From assembly GCF_001661265.1 (NCBI RefSeq), contig NW_017567003.1:124001-188000 (forward strand): 64,000 bases of DNA, written 5' to 3'. The notes beneath the pieces are model-generated. The model ran no database searches, was not told where the DNA came from, and was given only the letters and a program-made list of their open reading frames with translations. Origin of the DNA: Saitoella complicata NRRL Y-17804 (Eukaryota; Ascomycota; Saitoellomycetes; Saitoellales; Saitoellaceae). A program made the position numbers and the translations under genes. Below are positions 32,475 to 43,695 of the stretch, in pieces (the first letter of the stretch is position 1; every line of letters starts with the position of its first letter).

Positions 32475-33214
32475 GATGAATTGCCCAGCTCAGAGAGACT
32501 GACTGTCCTTGAGACTGGTGCTTGGTCGACGGAAAGAGGGAGTGTTTTCCGGGCACTGGAATTGTTCGCGACCTCTCGGCAGCCGGTAGACACTAAGTCC
32601 ACAGATTCCACGGCACGGACCCTAAAAATTGTGCTTTACTTGGAAGAGTAAAGGGAATGCACGACGATGCAGTTGGATAAAGTAGGTCTTTAGCCGTTGA
32701 TAACGGTGTCGTTCAGCTGAGTGATTGACGGTGGATGAGGTTACGGATGTGTTGAGAATGAGTGTCAATTGAAAATCTATCTGTGGGGGGCCCAACGGTT
32801 CCAGCGCGGATGGGTCCTCTCGGGTCACCTCGTATCGGAAATTAAGGTTTTATGACACACGGACGGCCGCGGTTCTGGGCCGTAACAACGGTCTCTATTG
32901 TCCGTAAAGCTGCCTGCATAGACAGGTCAGTGTGAACAGAGTCAGCTGCGTGAAGTGTCGTCCGGCCAAGACATAAAGTAACACGCATCCTGCAGTCCTA
33001 GACTCGGACGAATCTGTACAGTTGATTCTGCTAAAAGTGCAGAAGGCCTTTGCAAATAGTTTAACTTGCAGCTGTCATTCGTCTCGTCAACTGCAGCTGC
33101 GGCAAGATTGGAGGGGGCATAGCTCCTATTAGCTGCCTTTTCTGGACCCTTGTAGTCCTCGTACGCAAGGACTTCTTCATGCAATTTACGTCAGTTCCTA
33201 TCCCTTCGTGTCCC
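32475..33214. other. Intergenic region, no gene seen
   Basis: The promoter of ANP1 and the 3' flank of the methyltransferase gene. Short frames show no domains. Confidence 0.5.
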
Positions 33215-33993
33215 TCATCTCTTGATCACTCGATACAAGAAGATCGACTCTCTCGAGAAGGTCTCCCACTCCGGAAAGTCCTTAATCTCCTCCAACACAA
33301 AGTGCTTCTTGAACATCTTGAAGAAGTGCTTGTCCGCATTTCTCCTCTTCTTGTAGCAAAAGTATATCGGTGTATCAGGTGTCGTCAGGTCACGCATGGT
33401 CTGTACGAGCAAAGGGAACGCTGGCTCAAAATAGACACAATCGGCTGCGATAACTATGTCCGGTTCTTGGAGTTCGGGGGAGACTGTGGTTCCCCAGTCG
33501 AGTTCGGCTGGGATGACGGTATCTTGACAGTTGTTCAGACGGATATTCTCAGTCATGATTGGTATCATATTCCTGCACAGCGTTAGTCAGCCATCGTAAC
33601 GAACAACATGGAGAGGAGGACGTACTCTTGATCCGTCACGTAAATCTTGCTTCCCTCCAAGTCCAACCCTTTCGCCAAAGCCAATCCCGTCAACGCCGTC
33701 CCACTCCCCACCTCCACAATCCTCTTTCCACCACATATCCGCGCCCTAAACTCCGGGTCCTCTTTACATCTCCACAACAGATATCTTCCAAGGACTTCTC
33801 CGGCTGGCCAGGTCATTCCACCACACCCTGATCTGGCATCTTGGGATAGTAGAAGAGGTTCAGAGAGAAAGGAGGAGAAGGCGTTGAAGGAGGCGGTGCC
33901 CGGGGCGTAGTGGTTAAAGTTTTGTTCGGGAGCGGAACCGCTGGTGAAGTCGGAGGCTGAAGGGGAGGCGCATCCGCCTGCTTGCGTAGACAT
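33215..33993 (-). CDS. EFM6: Efm6-like protein lysine methyltransferase (METTL21 family)
   Basis: Two exons (33993-33626 and 33572-33215) give 241 residues; the splice restores VTDQ-ENMIPIM. It is a seven-beta-strand SAM methyltransferase with motif I RIVEVGSGTALTG, the acidic motif II in TDQE, and the post-II segment DIVIAADCVYFEPAFPLL, characteristic of the METTL21/EEF lysine methyltransferases. Yeast Efm6 methylates Lys390 of elongation factor eEF1A; that exact substrate is inferred, not shown. The N-terminus has GMTWPAGEVLGRYL, the usual entry to this fold. Confidence 0.85.
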
Positions 33994-34246
33994 GATGTCG
34001 GAATTCTATCTGCTATTAGTTGTCCTGGTATGGTGAAGGGAGAGCAGTGGGGGATCGGTTGTATCGACCGAGGACCCTGAGGGTTCGGATTGAAGTCACG
34101 GATCTGGGGTGGACCCTGCACTTTGCAGCTGGCGCAGATAAATTGAAGTTTATTTCACTTGATCACCACTTTCTTGGAAAGGTTCGGATGGGACTTGATA
34201 CCATTGACAAAATATAGTTCTACTCTGTCCAGCAGAGAATGCCTTT

Positions 34247-35355
34247 TTACTCCATGTCCAACGCCTTAATAGCCATCTCCAAAGCTCCCTCCCTCGTCGC
34301 ATTTCCGCCAATGAACCCAGCAGCATGAACGAACACACATCCAGGGATACCAGTCAAATCACTCAAAGCCTGATCACGGACACCCCTCCAGTTCTCGGGC
34401 AACGGCTTGCGGGACTTGAATGACTCCGGGCTCTCAGGGACGGCTTGGACGCGGTATCCCTTACCGTCAGAGTAGACGACGTAGAGTATCTGTCCAGGAA
34501 CCTGGAGCTCGGCCTCGATTTGGAAGAGGTGGTCCTTCCAGGGCAAGAACTCGTCGAAGACAACGATACGGCCTTCGGGGTCGTAGGCTCTACGGGAGTC
34601 GATGGCGCGGAAGACCAGGTCGCGGGCGGGGAGCCATGCGCGGCCGTAGTAGTTGAGACGGTCAATGAATGCGGCACCGACGAGCTCGGAGGCTTTCTGG
34701 AACTGTGCGTCGAGGATCTCGTCGGTGAAGGGCTGGTTCCACCAAGGGTTGAGGTGGGCGACCATTCCGGGAATGGAAAGTCTGTCCTTGAACGTAGGCT
34801 TAACATCTGCTGGGTAAGGAGAGACACCGTTGTCGTTGGCGTCGACAGCCTCGACGAACTCGGCGTAGACCTTGTTGTGGATGAGCTTCACCCGGGAGTC
34901 GGACTCTTCGAGACCGAGCTGCTCGCGGATGATCTCCTCACCGAAGTGCTTGTAGACAAGACCGGCGGAGGAGAGCTTGGTGTTTTGGAATTGAGGGGAG
35001 AAGAACTCGTTGAATTCGCGCTGGTGGTGGTCGAAGTGCTTGACGCCGTCATATTGACCGGTCACGTCAACGATGATGTCGCACTCCTCGAGGACGGCAG
35101 GGTCGCGAGAACGGGTGACAGCTGGGTTGATTTGTCAACAAAAAGAACGAAAGAAAAAGGAGAAGCGCAACGTACTGGCATCCTTATACTTGGGCAAGAG
35201 CCGCAACATGTAGACTGCGAGAGCCTCATCGCAGTGAAAAGTACCACTGTGAACCGTCAGCCTTGATCACTTTCAATGATCCCCGTTACGACTCACCTAT
35301 GCGTTCCAATCCTTGCCATATTTCCAACAGTCGTCGTATAAAAGCGTCTCAGCAT
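34247..35355 (-). CDS. MYG1: MYG1 exonuclease (DHH-like, UPF0160)
   Basis: Three exons (35355-35297, 35246-35176, 35121-34247) give 334 residues from the upstream ATG or 322 from ATG 35319. The assembled N-terminus contains [21 protein letters not shown], followed by [12 protein letters not shown]; these supply the metal-ligand His and Asp residues of the DHH-type phosphoesterase fold. The C-terminus has [18 protein letters not shown]. Human MYG1 is a 3'-5' RNA exonuclease present in nucleus and mitochondria. The 12 extra residues [12 protein letters not shown] look like a short mitochondrial presequence, so the two starts could give dual targeting. Confidence 0.93.
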
Positions 35356-35511
35356 CCAACCGATAACCTTCTTTACGACTACAACCACCCACCGCCCAAA
35401 AATCGCGTTGGACTCACGCTACTGCTGCTCAGGTGCAACGACCTGCAAATGCGCATCACCGCGAAACATCGATCGCCGTACGACATTTCCCAATTCCGAG
35501 TGTGAAAGGCC
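35356..35511. promoter_or_regulatory. Divergent promoter between MYG1 and ICE2
   Basis: 156 bp separate the start codons; both 5' UTRs and promoters must fit within it. Confidence 0.6.
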
Positions 35512-36854
35512 ATGTTCGCTCTACCGCTCGTCTTGCGGTTTTTGTCGAGTAGCTCGTTCTTGGTACAGTTGATTCTGGCTATTCCGTTGGCGTTTGAGGT
35601 GGGTGGAAGGAATTGTGGGCTGGTACGTATACGTGTTCGGCGGTGCGCGCTGTGTAGGTGTGCAATGGCTGACTGAAATGTAGGCATTCACGCTCGCGTT
35701 GTCGAACTTTTATTTGGTGTTGTCAACGTTGCGATTGGTGACGAAGAGGACGCCGTTATCGATTATCCCGACGCTGTTGGCTGGGTGTCAGCATGTGATT
35801 ATTCCGAGTCTTCTGATTTACTATCTGAATGAGTACTACGCCGATGGTATTGTGGCATCGTGGTGGCAGAGCATCTTCTTGCGGCCATGGGGAATGTTGA
35901 TGATGCATTCCACGCCGTTGTTTACGTTGATGGAGGGATTGGCCAGCTTGCTCTTGATCCAGGCTTTTGGAAGGGTGAGCCGTTGGTTGGTCAACAATCG
36001 CTCAGATACGTGGTTGGTGAGTTAAAATGTTCTTCGCAATAGAGCAATGCTAACTTTCAGACTCTCAGATCATCATGCTCGTCGGGTGCGGTGGTGTCAT
36101 CTCCGGTGCCCTGTACTCTTTATACCGCATCTACAACTTCCCCGTCATTGGCACCGTAAACTCAACCTTGATCGGAGTCGCCTTGACCGCATCGATCTTC
36201 CTCTGCATCTACGGAACAGCCTCTGGACGCGGTAACATCGCGGAGAGCTCGCTGATGTTCGCATACACGGTTTACTCCATCTACATGGTCTGCACCGACT
36301 TCCAACCTGCCGGTGCCCCCCACCGCGCCGCAAACCCCGACGGCAAATCCGAGTTCCCGCCGTTCCCACCTCTCATCATGGAATCCTATGCCAGCGTCGC
36401 CGCTTCCCTCGCTTCCGCGCTCCCCGATGCATTTTTCCGCTCCTTCGACTTTGTCTCCGCCGCAGCAAACACTATCACCCCTTCGGTTGTTACTTCGTTG
36501 ATATACCGCATCATCGTCCTCGCCGCAGCCACCAGAATCATCCCCGCCCTCCGCGAAGCCTCCCGCTCTCTCTCCGCATCACCCTCCTCTTCCGACCTCG
36601 AGCCCTCCTCCCGCCTCATGAATGTCTTCATCACGTACTCACCCTCAATCCTCATCGCAGTCTACACGCACCTTGTGATGCAGCACTTTGGTATGATCGA
36701 ACATGGGCCGAAGGTCTTGGGGATTGCGGTGGGGAGTGGGCAGGCGTGGAGGTGGATTAATTGTTTTGCTACTCTGGCGTTGTATGCGGGGGAGTTGGTG
36801 CTTGGGGATGAGGAGATGGGGGTTGATTTGGTGGAGCATTGGAAAGTTGAGTGA
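35512..36854 (+). CDS. ICE2: ER membrane protein Ice2
   Basis: Three exons (35512-35622, 35684-36016, 36069-36854) give 409 residues. The first exon encodes a signal-anchor helix and FEVGGRNCGL, joining in frame to AFTLALSNFYLVLSTLRL. About eight to ten hydrophobic helices follow, with the family segments FLRPWGMLMMHSTPLFTLMEG and LLIQAFGRVSRWLV. Ice2 in yeast is an integral ER protein that promotes cortical ER inheritance and ER-membrane biogenesis by controlling the Nem1-Spo7/Pah1 phosphatase. The long luminal or cytosolic loop rich in Pro and Ser lies near residues 230-310. Confidence 0.9.
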
Positions 36855-37356
36855 GGATGGGGTTGGAGGAGTCAAGGAAAAGAATACACGAAATATGGAG
36901 GCACTGCTGATGGGGTAAAACGGTCCACTGCAAGTAGGCGTCGAAGAACGCCGCCCGACTGCACGATATCGGTTAGTGAGAGAGCGATACCTCGGGCGTA
37001 CCACACCGGTTGAGAGCGGAAGAGACGACTACCGACAAGAGACGGAAACGATACAGGTTTGTCGCGGAGGAAGCGAAGGGTAGGAGCGTTGGGAGAACGG
37101 TGGGGTCAAGCAGAATGAACGTGGACAGCGCCGCAAAGCTTTGAAGATGAGATTGAACCTGCGATAGTAATCGCGGAGCAGAACAGTTATACCCGACCTT
37201 AATCGTAATCGGATTTTCTTCGCATGTTCCCATGACCATGCCCCGCTGCAAGTTGCAGACTTCGCCCGTGCATTGATGTGGATTGCCCAGTTCCTTATCG
37301 CACGCCGCAAAACACTCCACCAAACAACTTTTGATCCCGTCCAAACACAACCAACA
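36855..37356. other. Intergenic region, no gene seen
   Basis: The 3' flank of ICE2 and promoter of the SAP/LEA gene. An open frame extends upstream of the chosen start of that gene (to 37273), but lacks conserved features. Confidence 0.5.
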
Positions 37357-38613
37357 ATGTTCAGATCGATCCGCGTAGCCAAATCCGCATCCTCACTGCG
37401 TGCTCAATTCCTTCACAGCACGTCTTCCAATCCGGCGCCCTCCGTCACCCTCCTGTCCGCTGCGCAGCAAAATGTGAATAAGAGCAACCAGTGGGCGAGT
37501 AAGACTGTTGCGGAGCTGAGACTGGAGTTGAAGAAGAGGGGTTTGAAGAATAGTGGAAAGAAGTCTGAGCTTGTGGAGAGACTTTTCTCATCAGACGCTG
37601 CGACTGCGTCTGCTACGCCGATCGCGAAGCCTGCTCCGGCTGTTGCGGAGAAGTTCCCAAATGTTACAAAGAGGCATGCGTCAAGTAAGGCTAGTGATAC
37701 GAAGCAGCCTATGGATGCGAACAAGGTTACGATACCCGCTGCAGACATCCCAGCGCCAACAGAGGACGTAATCGCCGAACAGCAATTCGACGCCCAAGCC
37801 AACATCCCGATCACCCCCACCACAATCCGTGAAGCCCCCAAAGCCCCCAAAGCCCCCGAGCTAACGGTTGCGAAACCCGAGGTGCATGTCGTTGATGACT
37901 CGGCCGGTGCGGATGTTGCGCAGCTAGCGGGCGAGGTTGAGCAGCCTGTTAATAAGCAGGAGGGAGTAGGTAGTGTGAGGGAGGCTGTTGAGGCTGCGAA
38001 GGATAAGGCGCATGCTGGGGTTAACAAGTTGACGGAGGAGGTGCCTGAGAAGGTGAAGGAGAATGTTGGGTCTGTTGCTGAGCAGGTGAAGGAGAAGGCG
38101 CAGCAGGCTCCGAAGAAGGTGCAGGAGAGTGCTGGCTCCGTCGTCGATAAGGTCAAGGAGCAAGCAGAGCAAGTCAAGGAGAAGGCACAGGAGGCACCCA
38201 GCAAGGTGCAAGAAACCGCTGGCTCCGTCGTCGACAAGGTGAAGGGGCAAGCAGAGCAAGTCAAGGAGAAGGCGCAGCAGGCTCCGAAGAAGGTGCAGGA
38301 GGCTGCTGGCTCCGTCGTGGACAAGGTCAAGGAGCAAGCAGAGCAAGTCAAGGAGAAGGCACAGGAGGCTCCGAAGAGAGTGCAGGAGGCTGCTGGCACC
38401 GTCGTGGACAAGGTCAAGAAGCAAGCACAGCAAGTCAAGGAAAAGGTATCAGAGAAGGTCGCCGATGCTAGTTCCAGCGAGGCTCCTGAGGGCGAGATCT
38501 CCGGCCGTGATAAGACCATTCTCTGGACTTTATTTGGTGGTATTCTTGGTTGGACGCTCTACGGTGATAAGCTCACCAAGAAGTCGAAGAAAGAGGAGGA
38601 GGGGAAGCACTGA
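37357..38613 (+). CDS. Mitochondrial SAP-domain protein with LEA-like tandem repeats and a C-terminal helix
   Basis: A single-exon protein of 418 residues. The ATG at 37357 was chosen because it opens a classic mitochondrial presequence (MFRSIRVAKSASSLRAQF). A SAP motif follows at about residues 48-78 (TVAELRLELKKRGLKNSG). A disordered Ala/Pro/Thr-rich stretch leads to about 145 residues of Lys/Glu/Gln/Ala amphipathic repeats of 29 residues, resembling group 3 LEA or apolipoprotein-type helices. Near the C-terminus TILWTLFGGILGWTLYGD is a likely membrane helix, followed by a Lys-rich tail. SAP domains usually bind nucleic acid, so it may tether mitochondrial DNA to the inner membrane; this is inference. 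Confidence 0.8.
   Translation: MFRSIRVAKSASSLRAQFLHSTSSNPAPSVTLLSAAQQNVNKSNQWASKTVAELRLELKKRGLKNSGKKSELVERLFSSDAATASATPIAKPAPAVAEKFPNVTKRHASSKASDTKQPMDANKVTIPAADIPAPTEDVIAEQQFDAQANIPITPTTIREAPKAPKAPELTVAKPEVHVVDDSAGADVAQLAGEVEQPVNKQEGVGSVREAVEAAKDKAHAGVNKLTEEVPEKVKENVGSVAEQVKEKAQQAPKKVQESAGSVVDKVKEQAEQVKEKAQEAPSKVQETAGSVVDKVKGQAEQVKEKAQQAPKKVQEAAGSVVDKVKEQAEQVKEKAQEAPKRVQEAAGTVVDKVKKQAQQVKEKVSEKVADASSSEAPEGEISGRDKTILWTLFGGILGWTLYGDKLTKKSKKEEEGKH
38131..38460 (+). repeat. 87-bp in-frame tandem repeats
   Basis: Units start at 38131, 38218, 38305 and 38392 (the last degenerate), each encoding 29 residues that begin AG(S/T)VVDKVK and contain QVKEKAQ. The nucleotide similarity among units is high, which indicates recent duplication by unequal exchange or slippage. 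Confidence 0.9.
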
Positions 38614-38941
38614 GTTGACGACACACGGATCCCGGATCGGATGGATAGTTGAAATAATATGGTCGGAGGAGCATCTGTCACACTCTTTTGGAAGACACAC
38701 TCGTTAGGAACATCTTCGCTCGTTATACCCTAATCACATACCCATAGCTTTAGCTCTTAGTATCTCTACTCCCAACTGTTCTACTTTTTTTTCAGTTTCG
38801 CATCAATCCGATTTACATCTTTTAATCGTGTTTATGTTAAATCAGGACGAGGTGCAAGTGAGGTACCGCGATTTCGTAGTTGGACGTGTGTGTACGCGAA
38901 CCCGAAAGTGAGTTGAGAGCAATCAACCTCAATCAAACACA
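38614..38941. other. Intergenic region, no gene seen
   Basis: A tract of T residues near 38787-38795 and UTR-like sequence between the SAP/LEA gene and GLE2. Confidence 0.5.
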
Positions 38942-40249
38942 ATGTCCGTCAATAACAACGCTGATCTCAAAAATGACTTTGAGGTATGTCTCATTCGCGT
39001 CCTCCCTCTTTGCGCTGTGCTAATGGGGTGTACGTAGCTCTCTAACCCGCCAGAGGACTCCATTTCCGATATGGCATGGTCATCACAACAAGATTTCCTA
39101 GCCGTCGCATCATGGGATAAGAAGATGAGGATTTATGAGGTGCTCTCGAATGGACAGACGATTGGGAAAGCCATGTGGGAGCATGAAGCCCCGGTTCTGT
39201 CCTGTCACTGGTCAAAGGTGAGCGCCCTTCGTGTCGCAATTGATCCGCACCTCACGTACTTACAAATACAATCAGGACGGAACGAAGGTTGCAAGTGGAG
39301 GAGCCGATAAAGCTGGTCGCATCTTCGATATCGCGAGTGGACAGTCACAACAAGTAGCTGCTCACGACGCCCCCATTAAATCCGTCCGCTGGATCGACGC
39401 CGGTCAGGGAGGTAGCCTCCTCGCTACCGGATCCTGGGACAAAACCGTCAAATACTGGGATCTCCGACAACAATCCCCCGTCGCGACACTCAACCTCCCC
39501 GAACGTGTTTACGCCATGGATGTGGTGAATCAGTTGATGGTGGTGGGAACTGCGGAACGACATATCTGTATCGTGAACTTGAGTAATCCGACGAATATCT
39601 ACAAGACACTTCAGAGTCCGTTGAAGTGGCAGACGAGGACTGTGGCGTGTTTCCCGAATGGAAGTGGGTATGCGGTGGGAAGTATTGAGGGGAGGTGTGC
39701 GATTCAGTATATTGAGGATAAGGATCAGAGGTATATCTCATGACATTGCGACTGAGACGCATACTGACGTGGCATATAGTTTGAACTTCTCCTTCAAGTG
39801 TCATCGTGAGACGCCCTCGGGAGTCAACCAGCCAGCTCAGGTGTATGCTGTGAATGCTCTGTCATTCCACCCTCTACACGGTACATTCTCGACTGCTGGT
39901 TCCGATGGTTCTTTCCACTTCTGGTTTGTTGAACTCATCGAATAACGGTGGCTCGCTCCTTTACTGATGGCTTCAACAGGGACAAGGATTCGAAGCATCG
40001 TTTGAAGGGATACAACCCTCTTGGGGCTACCATCCCATGCACTGCCTTTAACCATAACGGAACTATCTTTGCCTACGCTTTGTCATATGATTGGAGCAAG
40101 GTGAGCTCTTTGACTTGGACGTTATGCAATCGATGCTGACGAGAAGCTTACAGGGCTACCAAACCAACACCCAGCAATACCCCAACAAGATCATGCTTCA
40201 CGCTACGAAGGATGAAGAAGTCAAGCCTCGGCCCAAGGGAAAGCGTTAG
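38942..40249 (+). CDS. GLE2: Nucleoporin/mRNA export factor Gle2 (Rae1)
   Basis: Six exons (38942-38983, 39038-39217, 39276-39730, 39780-39923, 39980-40100, 40154-40249) give 345 residues. It is a seven-bladed WD40 propeller: [54 protein letters not shown], and [15 protein letters not shown] are blade elements, and [11 protein letters not shown] with [15 protein letters not shown] is specific for Rae1/Gle2 (the spliced [14 protein letters not shown] follows). Rae1/Gle2 binds the GLEBS motif of Nup98/Nup116 and acts in mRNA export and mitotic checkpoint control. The C-terminal KPRPKGKR is the conserved basic end. Confidence 0.96.
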
Positions 40250-40594
40250 TCGTCTGAACAAAATATCACTTACCCCATATCCTCCGGTGTCCTCGGGTGT
40301 CCTCGAGGAAGCACAAGCAGGATCAGAAGAAACTCGCAGTGTCATGATCAAGGAACGTCCATGAAATAACCAGTTATAGACCCATACCGATTAGCGGTGT
40401 AATGAGAAACCAACATTCTTATCCTGTATTCTCTGCTGGGTGATTTCTTTTATCGCCAAAATAGGCTCATACACCTGCGTCGTATCACCGGTCGGTCCCA
40501 GCCACGTTAGACGTTGCGACGTGGGAGGGTCCAAGCTCGGCGCAGCAGCAACGACAACGGACATTCCTACCAACGACTGGGTTTGTGAGAAGGA
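40250..40594. other. Intergenic region, no gene seen
   Basis: The 3' flank of GLE2 and promoter of KEX1; it contains a short GTGTCCTCG direct repeat near 40285. Confidence 0.5.
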
Positions 40595-42670
40595 ATGAAA
40601 GTCAGTCTATGGGTGACCGTGGCGATTGGAGCCTTTGTTGGGCTTGTCGCTGCTGAGGGATCAGGTGCGGGTGCTTTGTCGAGTTGGCCGTGGTAGTTGC
40701 TGACAGGTGTATCAAGCTTCGGATTATTATGTACGGTCGTTACCCGGTTTGCCGGAGGGCAGCGATGTGAAAATGCATGCAGGGTACGCAATGATGGAAC
40801 ATTCCCTATCCAGAAATATCGACTGACATAATTGCTCACAGTAACATTATCGTCGACGAAGCCCACAACGGTGCCCTCTTCTTCTGGCATTTCGCGAATA
40901 AGCATATCGCCGACAAACAACGCACAGTCATCTGGCTCAATGGTGGGCCGGGGTGCTCCTCCATGGACGGCGCACTCATGGAAGTTGGTCCGTTTAGGTT
41001 GAAGGATGAGAACACGTTGGTGGAGAATGAGGGTAGTTGGCATGAGTATGCGAATTTGTTGTTCGTGGATCAGCCTGTTGGGGTTGGATTTAGTTATGTT
41101 GATACGGACAGTTTCTTGCATGAGTTGCCTGAGGTGAGAATGCCGGATTGAGTGGTTTGCTCGACGGGAGTTGCTGACGGGGTTCACAGATGTCGGCGCA
41201 GTTTCTTACGTTCATGGATAAGTTCTTTGCTATGTTTCCGGAGTACGAGGATGATGATGTACGACGATTTCCCCTATTTCTGAGTCCAGGTTGCTGATCA
41301 TTGTTGTGCAGATTTATATTGCTGGTGAATCGTATGCCGGGCAATACATCCCTTACATCGCCAAAGCAGTGCAGGACAGGAACACGAACAACAAAGACGC
41401 GAAGCACTACAACATCGCGGGCCTCCTCATCGGCAATGGCTGGATGGACCCAGCGACGCAATACGACGCTTATCTCCCCTTCGCATACCAGAACGGCATC
41501 CTGGATCAGCTTTCAGACGATGCCAAAGATGTGGAGAACCAGTTGGCGGCCTGTAAGGCGGACCTTGCGAAGGAGATGCACATCGGAAACACGAAGTGTG
41601 AGGCAGTTCTTGATGCAGTACTGAAAGCCAACCGAAGAATGCTGGATAAGACGGATTGTTTGAACATGTACGACGTCCGACTCCGTGATTCCTGGCCCGC
41701 CTGCGGGATGAATTGGCCGCAGTCGTTAGTGTATACGCAGCCATACCTCAGGAAACCTGAGGTGATCAAGGCGTTGAACATCAATGCGGATAAGAGAACT
41801 GGGTGGGTTGAGTGTACGGGTGCTGTCACTTCGACATTCAAGGCGCAAAACTCTAGGCCGTCTAGGGAGTTCTTGCCGGAGTTGCTGAAGGATATGCCGG
41901 TTCTTCTCTTCGCTGGAGATCAGGATTTGATCTGCAATTATGTTGGGATTGAGTCGATGATCAACTCGATGGAGTGGAATGGGTTTACCGGGTTTGCTGG
42001 AGAGGACGGAAATTGGGCTACGAGGGAGCCATGGGAGTTTGCGGGTGAATCTGCTGGGTTGTACCAGTCAGCACGAAACCTGACGTATGTTCGCTTTTAC
42101 AACTCGAGTCATATGGTGCCGTATGATTACCCGGAGAGGACGAGGGACATGCTCGACAGGTTCATGAAGATCGACATCTCTACTATCGGAGGTAAGGCGA
42201 GTGACAGCAAGATTGGCGGAGAAACTGGACCGGCTAAGTCTGTAGAAGCGATCAGCCAGGATGAAGCAACCAAAGTGGCCGATGAGGCAGAGAGGCTGAA
42301 GCAGGCGACTTGGAAGGCTTATTACAGAGCCGGATTCGTCGCACTTTTGGCTGTCTCCGTCGGTGCGATTGGGCTTGGAATCTTTGTTTGGAAACAGAGG
42401 ATGAAGGAGGCGCAGAGAGGACATATGAGGAGACCTAGCAGGAGTCATATTTTGGAAGAAGGATATGATGAGAATGAGTTGGATGAGCTTGTTGTGCAGA
42501 CTCCTGTTTTCGACACGCGGGAAGAAGGGATGAGGGGAAGCTTGGAGGACCAAAGCGAAGAGAGACGGAATGATGATGGAGAGAATCACGATCCATTCGG
42601 TGATTCTGATGACGAGGAGGACGATGATCGGAAGAGATTGGTGAAGGACTCGAGTACGGAGCGAAAGTAG
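40595..42670 (+). CDS. KEX1: Kex1-type serine carboxypeptidase, Golgi
   Basis: Five exons (40595-40664, 40717-40783, 40842-41133, 41190-41258, 41312-42670) give 618 residues. An N-terminal signal peptide ([20 protein letters not shown]) precedes the S10 catalytic domain: oxyanion region [15 protein letters not shown], nucleophile GESYAG (Ser about 173), Asp in AGDQDLICN, His in [10 protein letters not shown] single membrane helix ([20 protein letters not shown]) and an acidic cytosolic tail of about 100 residues follow. Kex1 trims C-terminal Lys/Arg after Kex2 cleavage of secreted precursors. The first acceptor is ambiguous: the AAG at 40716 keeps frame, whereas the CAG ten bases earlier does not. 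Confidence 0.95.
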
Positions 42671-42885
42671 AATACTGAAATATATCACATTCCAGTGAAC
42701 TTCGCGCGGTTACAGTACAGTACAGTATCTGCGGTACATGCACGCGCCAATCTTGGCATGGCGTTCCACAGTTCCGTGCATACATCCAAGAGAACAACTG
42801 AACCATCGAGCAACCGATTCAGCAATCAGCCAGTCTTTCTTTCGCCAGTCGTTCTTTCAACATCTACACTCTTTACCGATCAACA

Positions 42886-43695
42886 ATGAAGGCTTCTGTC
42901 TTCGCCGTCCTCTCTATCGCCGCTCTGGCATTCGTCCGTGCCGAGACGCCCGCCTGTGTATTGTCCTGTGTCAACACAAGCCAAGGCTCTTGCAGCTCCC
43001 TCGGAGACTTGTCTTGTCTCTGCTCGGACCAGGCTAGTGATGTCTTGAGCTGCTTGTCGACCTCCTGCTCTGGCAGCACCGGAACCGACTTCTACAAGTC
43101 TCAGTGCTCCTCTGCTGGATACACCGTCACCGCCAGTGCTTCCTCCTCTGGCATGTATTCATTTCGTTTTTTCTAGCATACATACGCTGACAATTGGCAT
43201 ATAGTCGCTTCTTCGGCTTCCCGCACATCGTCAGTTTCCCCCTCCTCTAGCACTAGCTCTTCGTCCTCCACCGAGACTTCTACGAGATCCTCATCATCCT
43301 CGGCTGGAGCTGCGGTTGTAGCAGCAGCGTCTACATCCTCTACCTCTGTAACGAGTACTGAACAGTCATCTTCCAGCTCCGGCGCCTCTTCTGCCTCTGC
43401 CTCTGCCTCTGCAACCGGCATTTCCGCCGCTGCCTCTTCCACCGCCTCCTCTGCCGCTGGAGCCGCCCTCGTCGACGCCGTCTCCGCTTCCGGATCTGGT
43501 GTTGCGGCCTCCGGATCCGCCGCCAGCGGTACCAGCAGCAGCGCTCGCAGCACCCGTACTGGCTCGGCCTCGTCTTCCGCTAGCGGTGCCTCTGCCTCTG
43601 GCACGACTCTCGCGGAGAACAGTGGTGCGGAGAAGGTCATGGTTGGTGGGATCCTTGGACTGGTGGGTGTGGTTGGTGCATTGATTGTTGCCTAA
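42886..43695 (+). CDS. CFEM-domain GPI-anchored cell-surface protein
   Basis: Two exons (42886-43150 and 43205-43695) give 251 residues. A signal peptide (about residues 1-19) is followed by a CFEM domain with eight cysteines spaced CVLSC...C...CLC...C...C...C, then a long Ser/Ala/Thr-rich stalk and a C-terminal hydrophobic GPI-attachment signal (VGGILGLVGVVGALIVA). CFEM proteins bind heme or act in adhesion and host interaction. The intron has no frame-compatible GT donor close to the break; GCATGT at 43151 does fit, so it is probably a GC-AG intron. Confidence 0.88.

Noticed and set aside
34445-35266. 273-codon + strand frame of Val/Glu/Leu-rich sequence
   Set aside because: It is antisense to MYG1, whose exons have conserved motifs.
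38131-38460. Regularly spaced repeats as a CRISPR array
   Set aside because: The 87-bp units have no unique spacers, are in frame, and encode amphipathic helices; the host is a eukaryote.
37413-38519. 368-codon minus-strand frame with Cys/Ser/Leu repeats
   Set aside because: It is the antisense of the 87-bp repeats in the SAP/LEA gene, which has a presequence and domain in the other direction.
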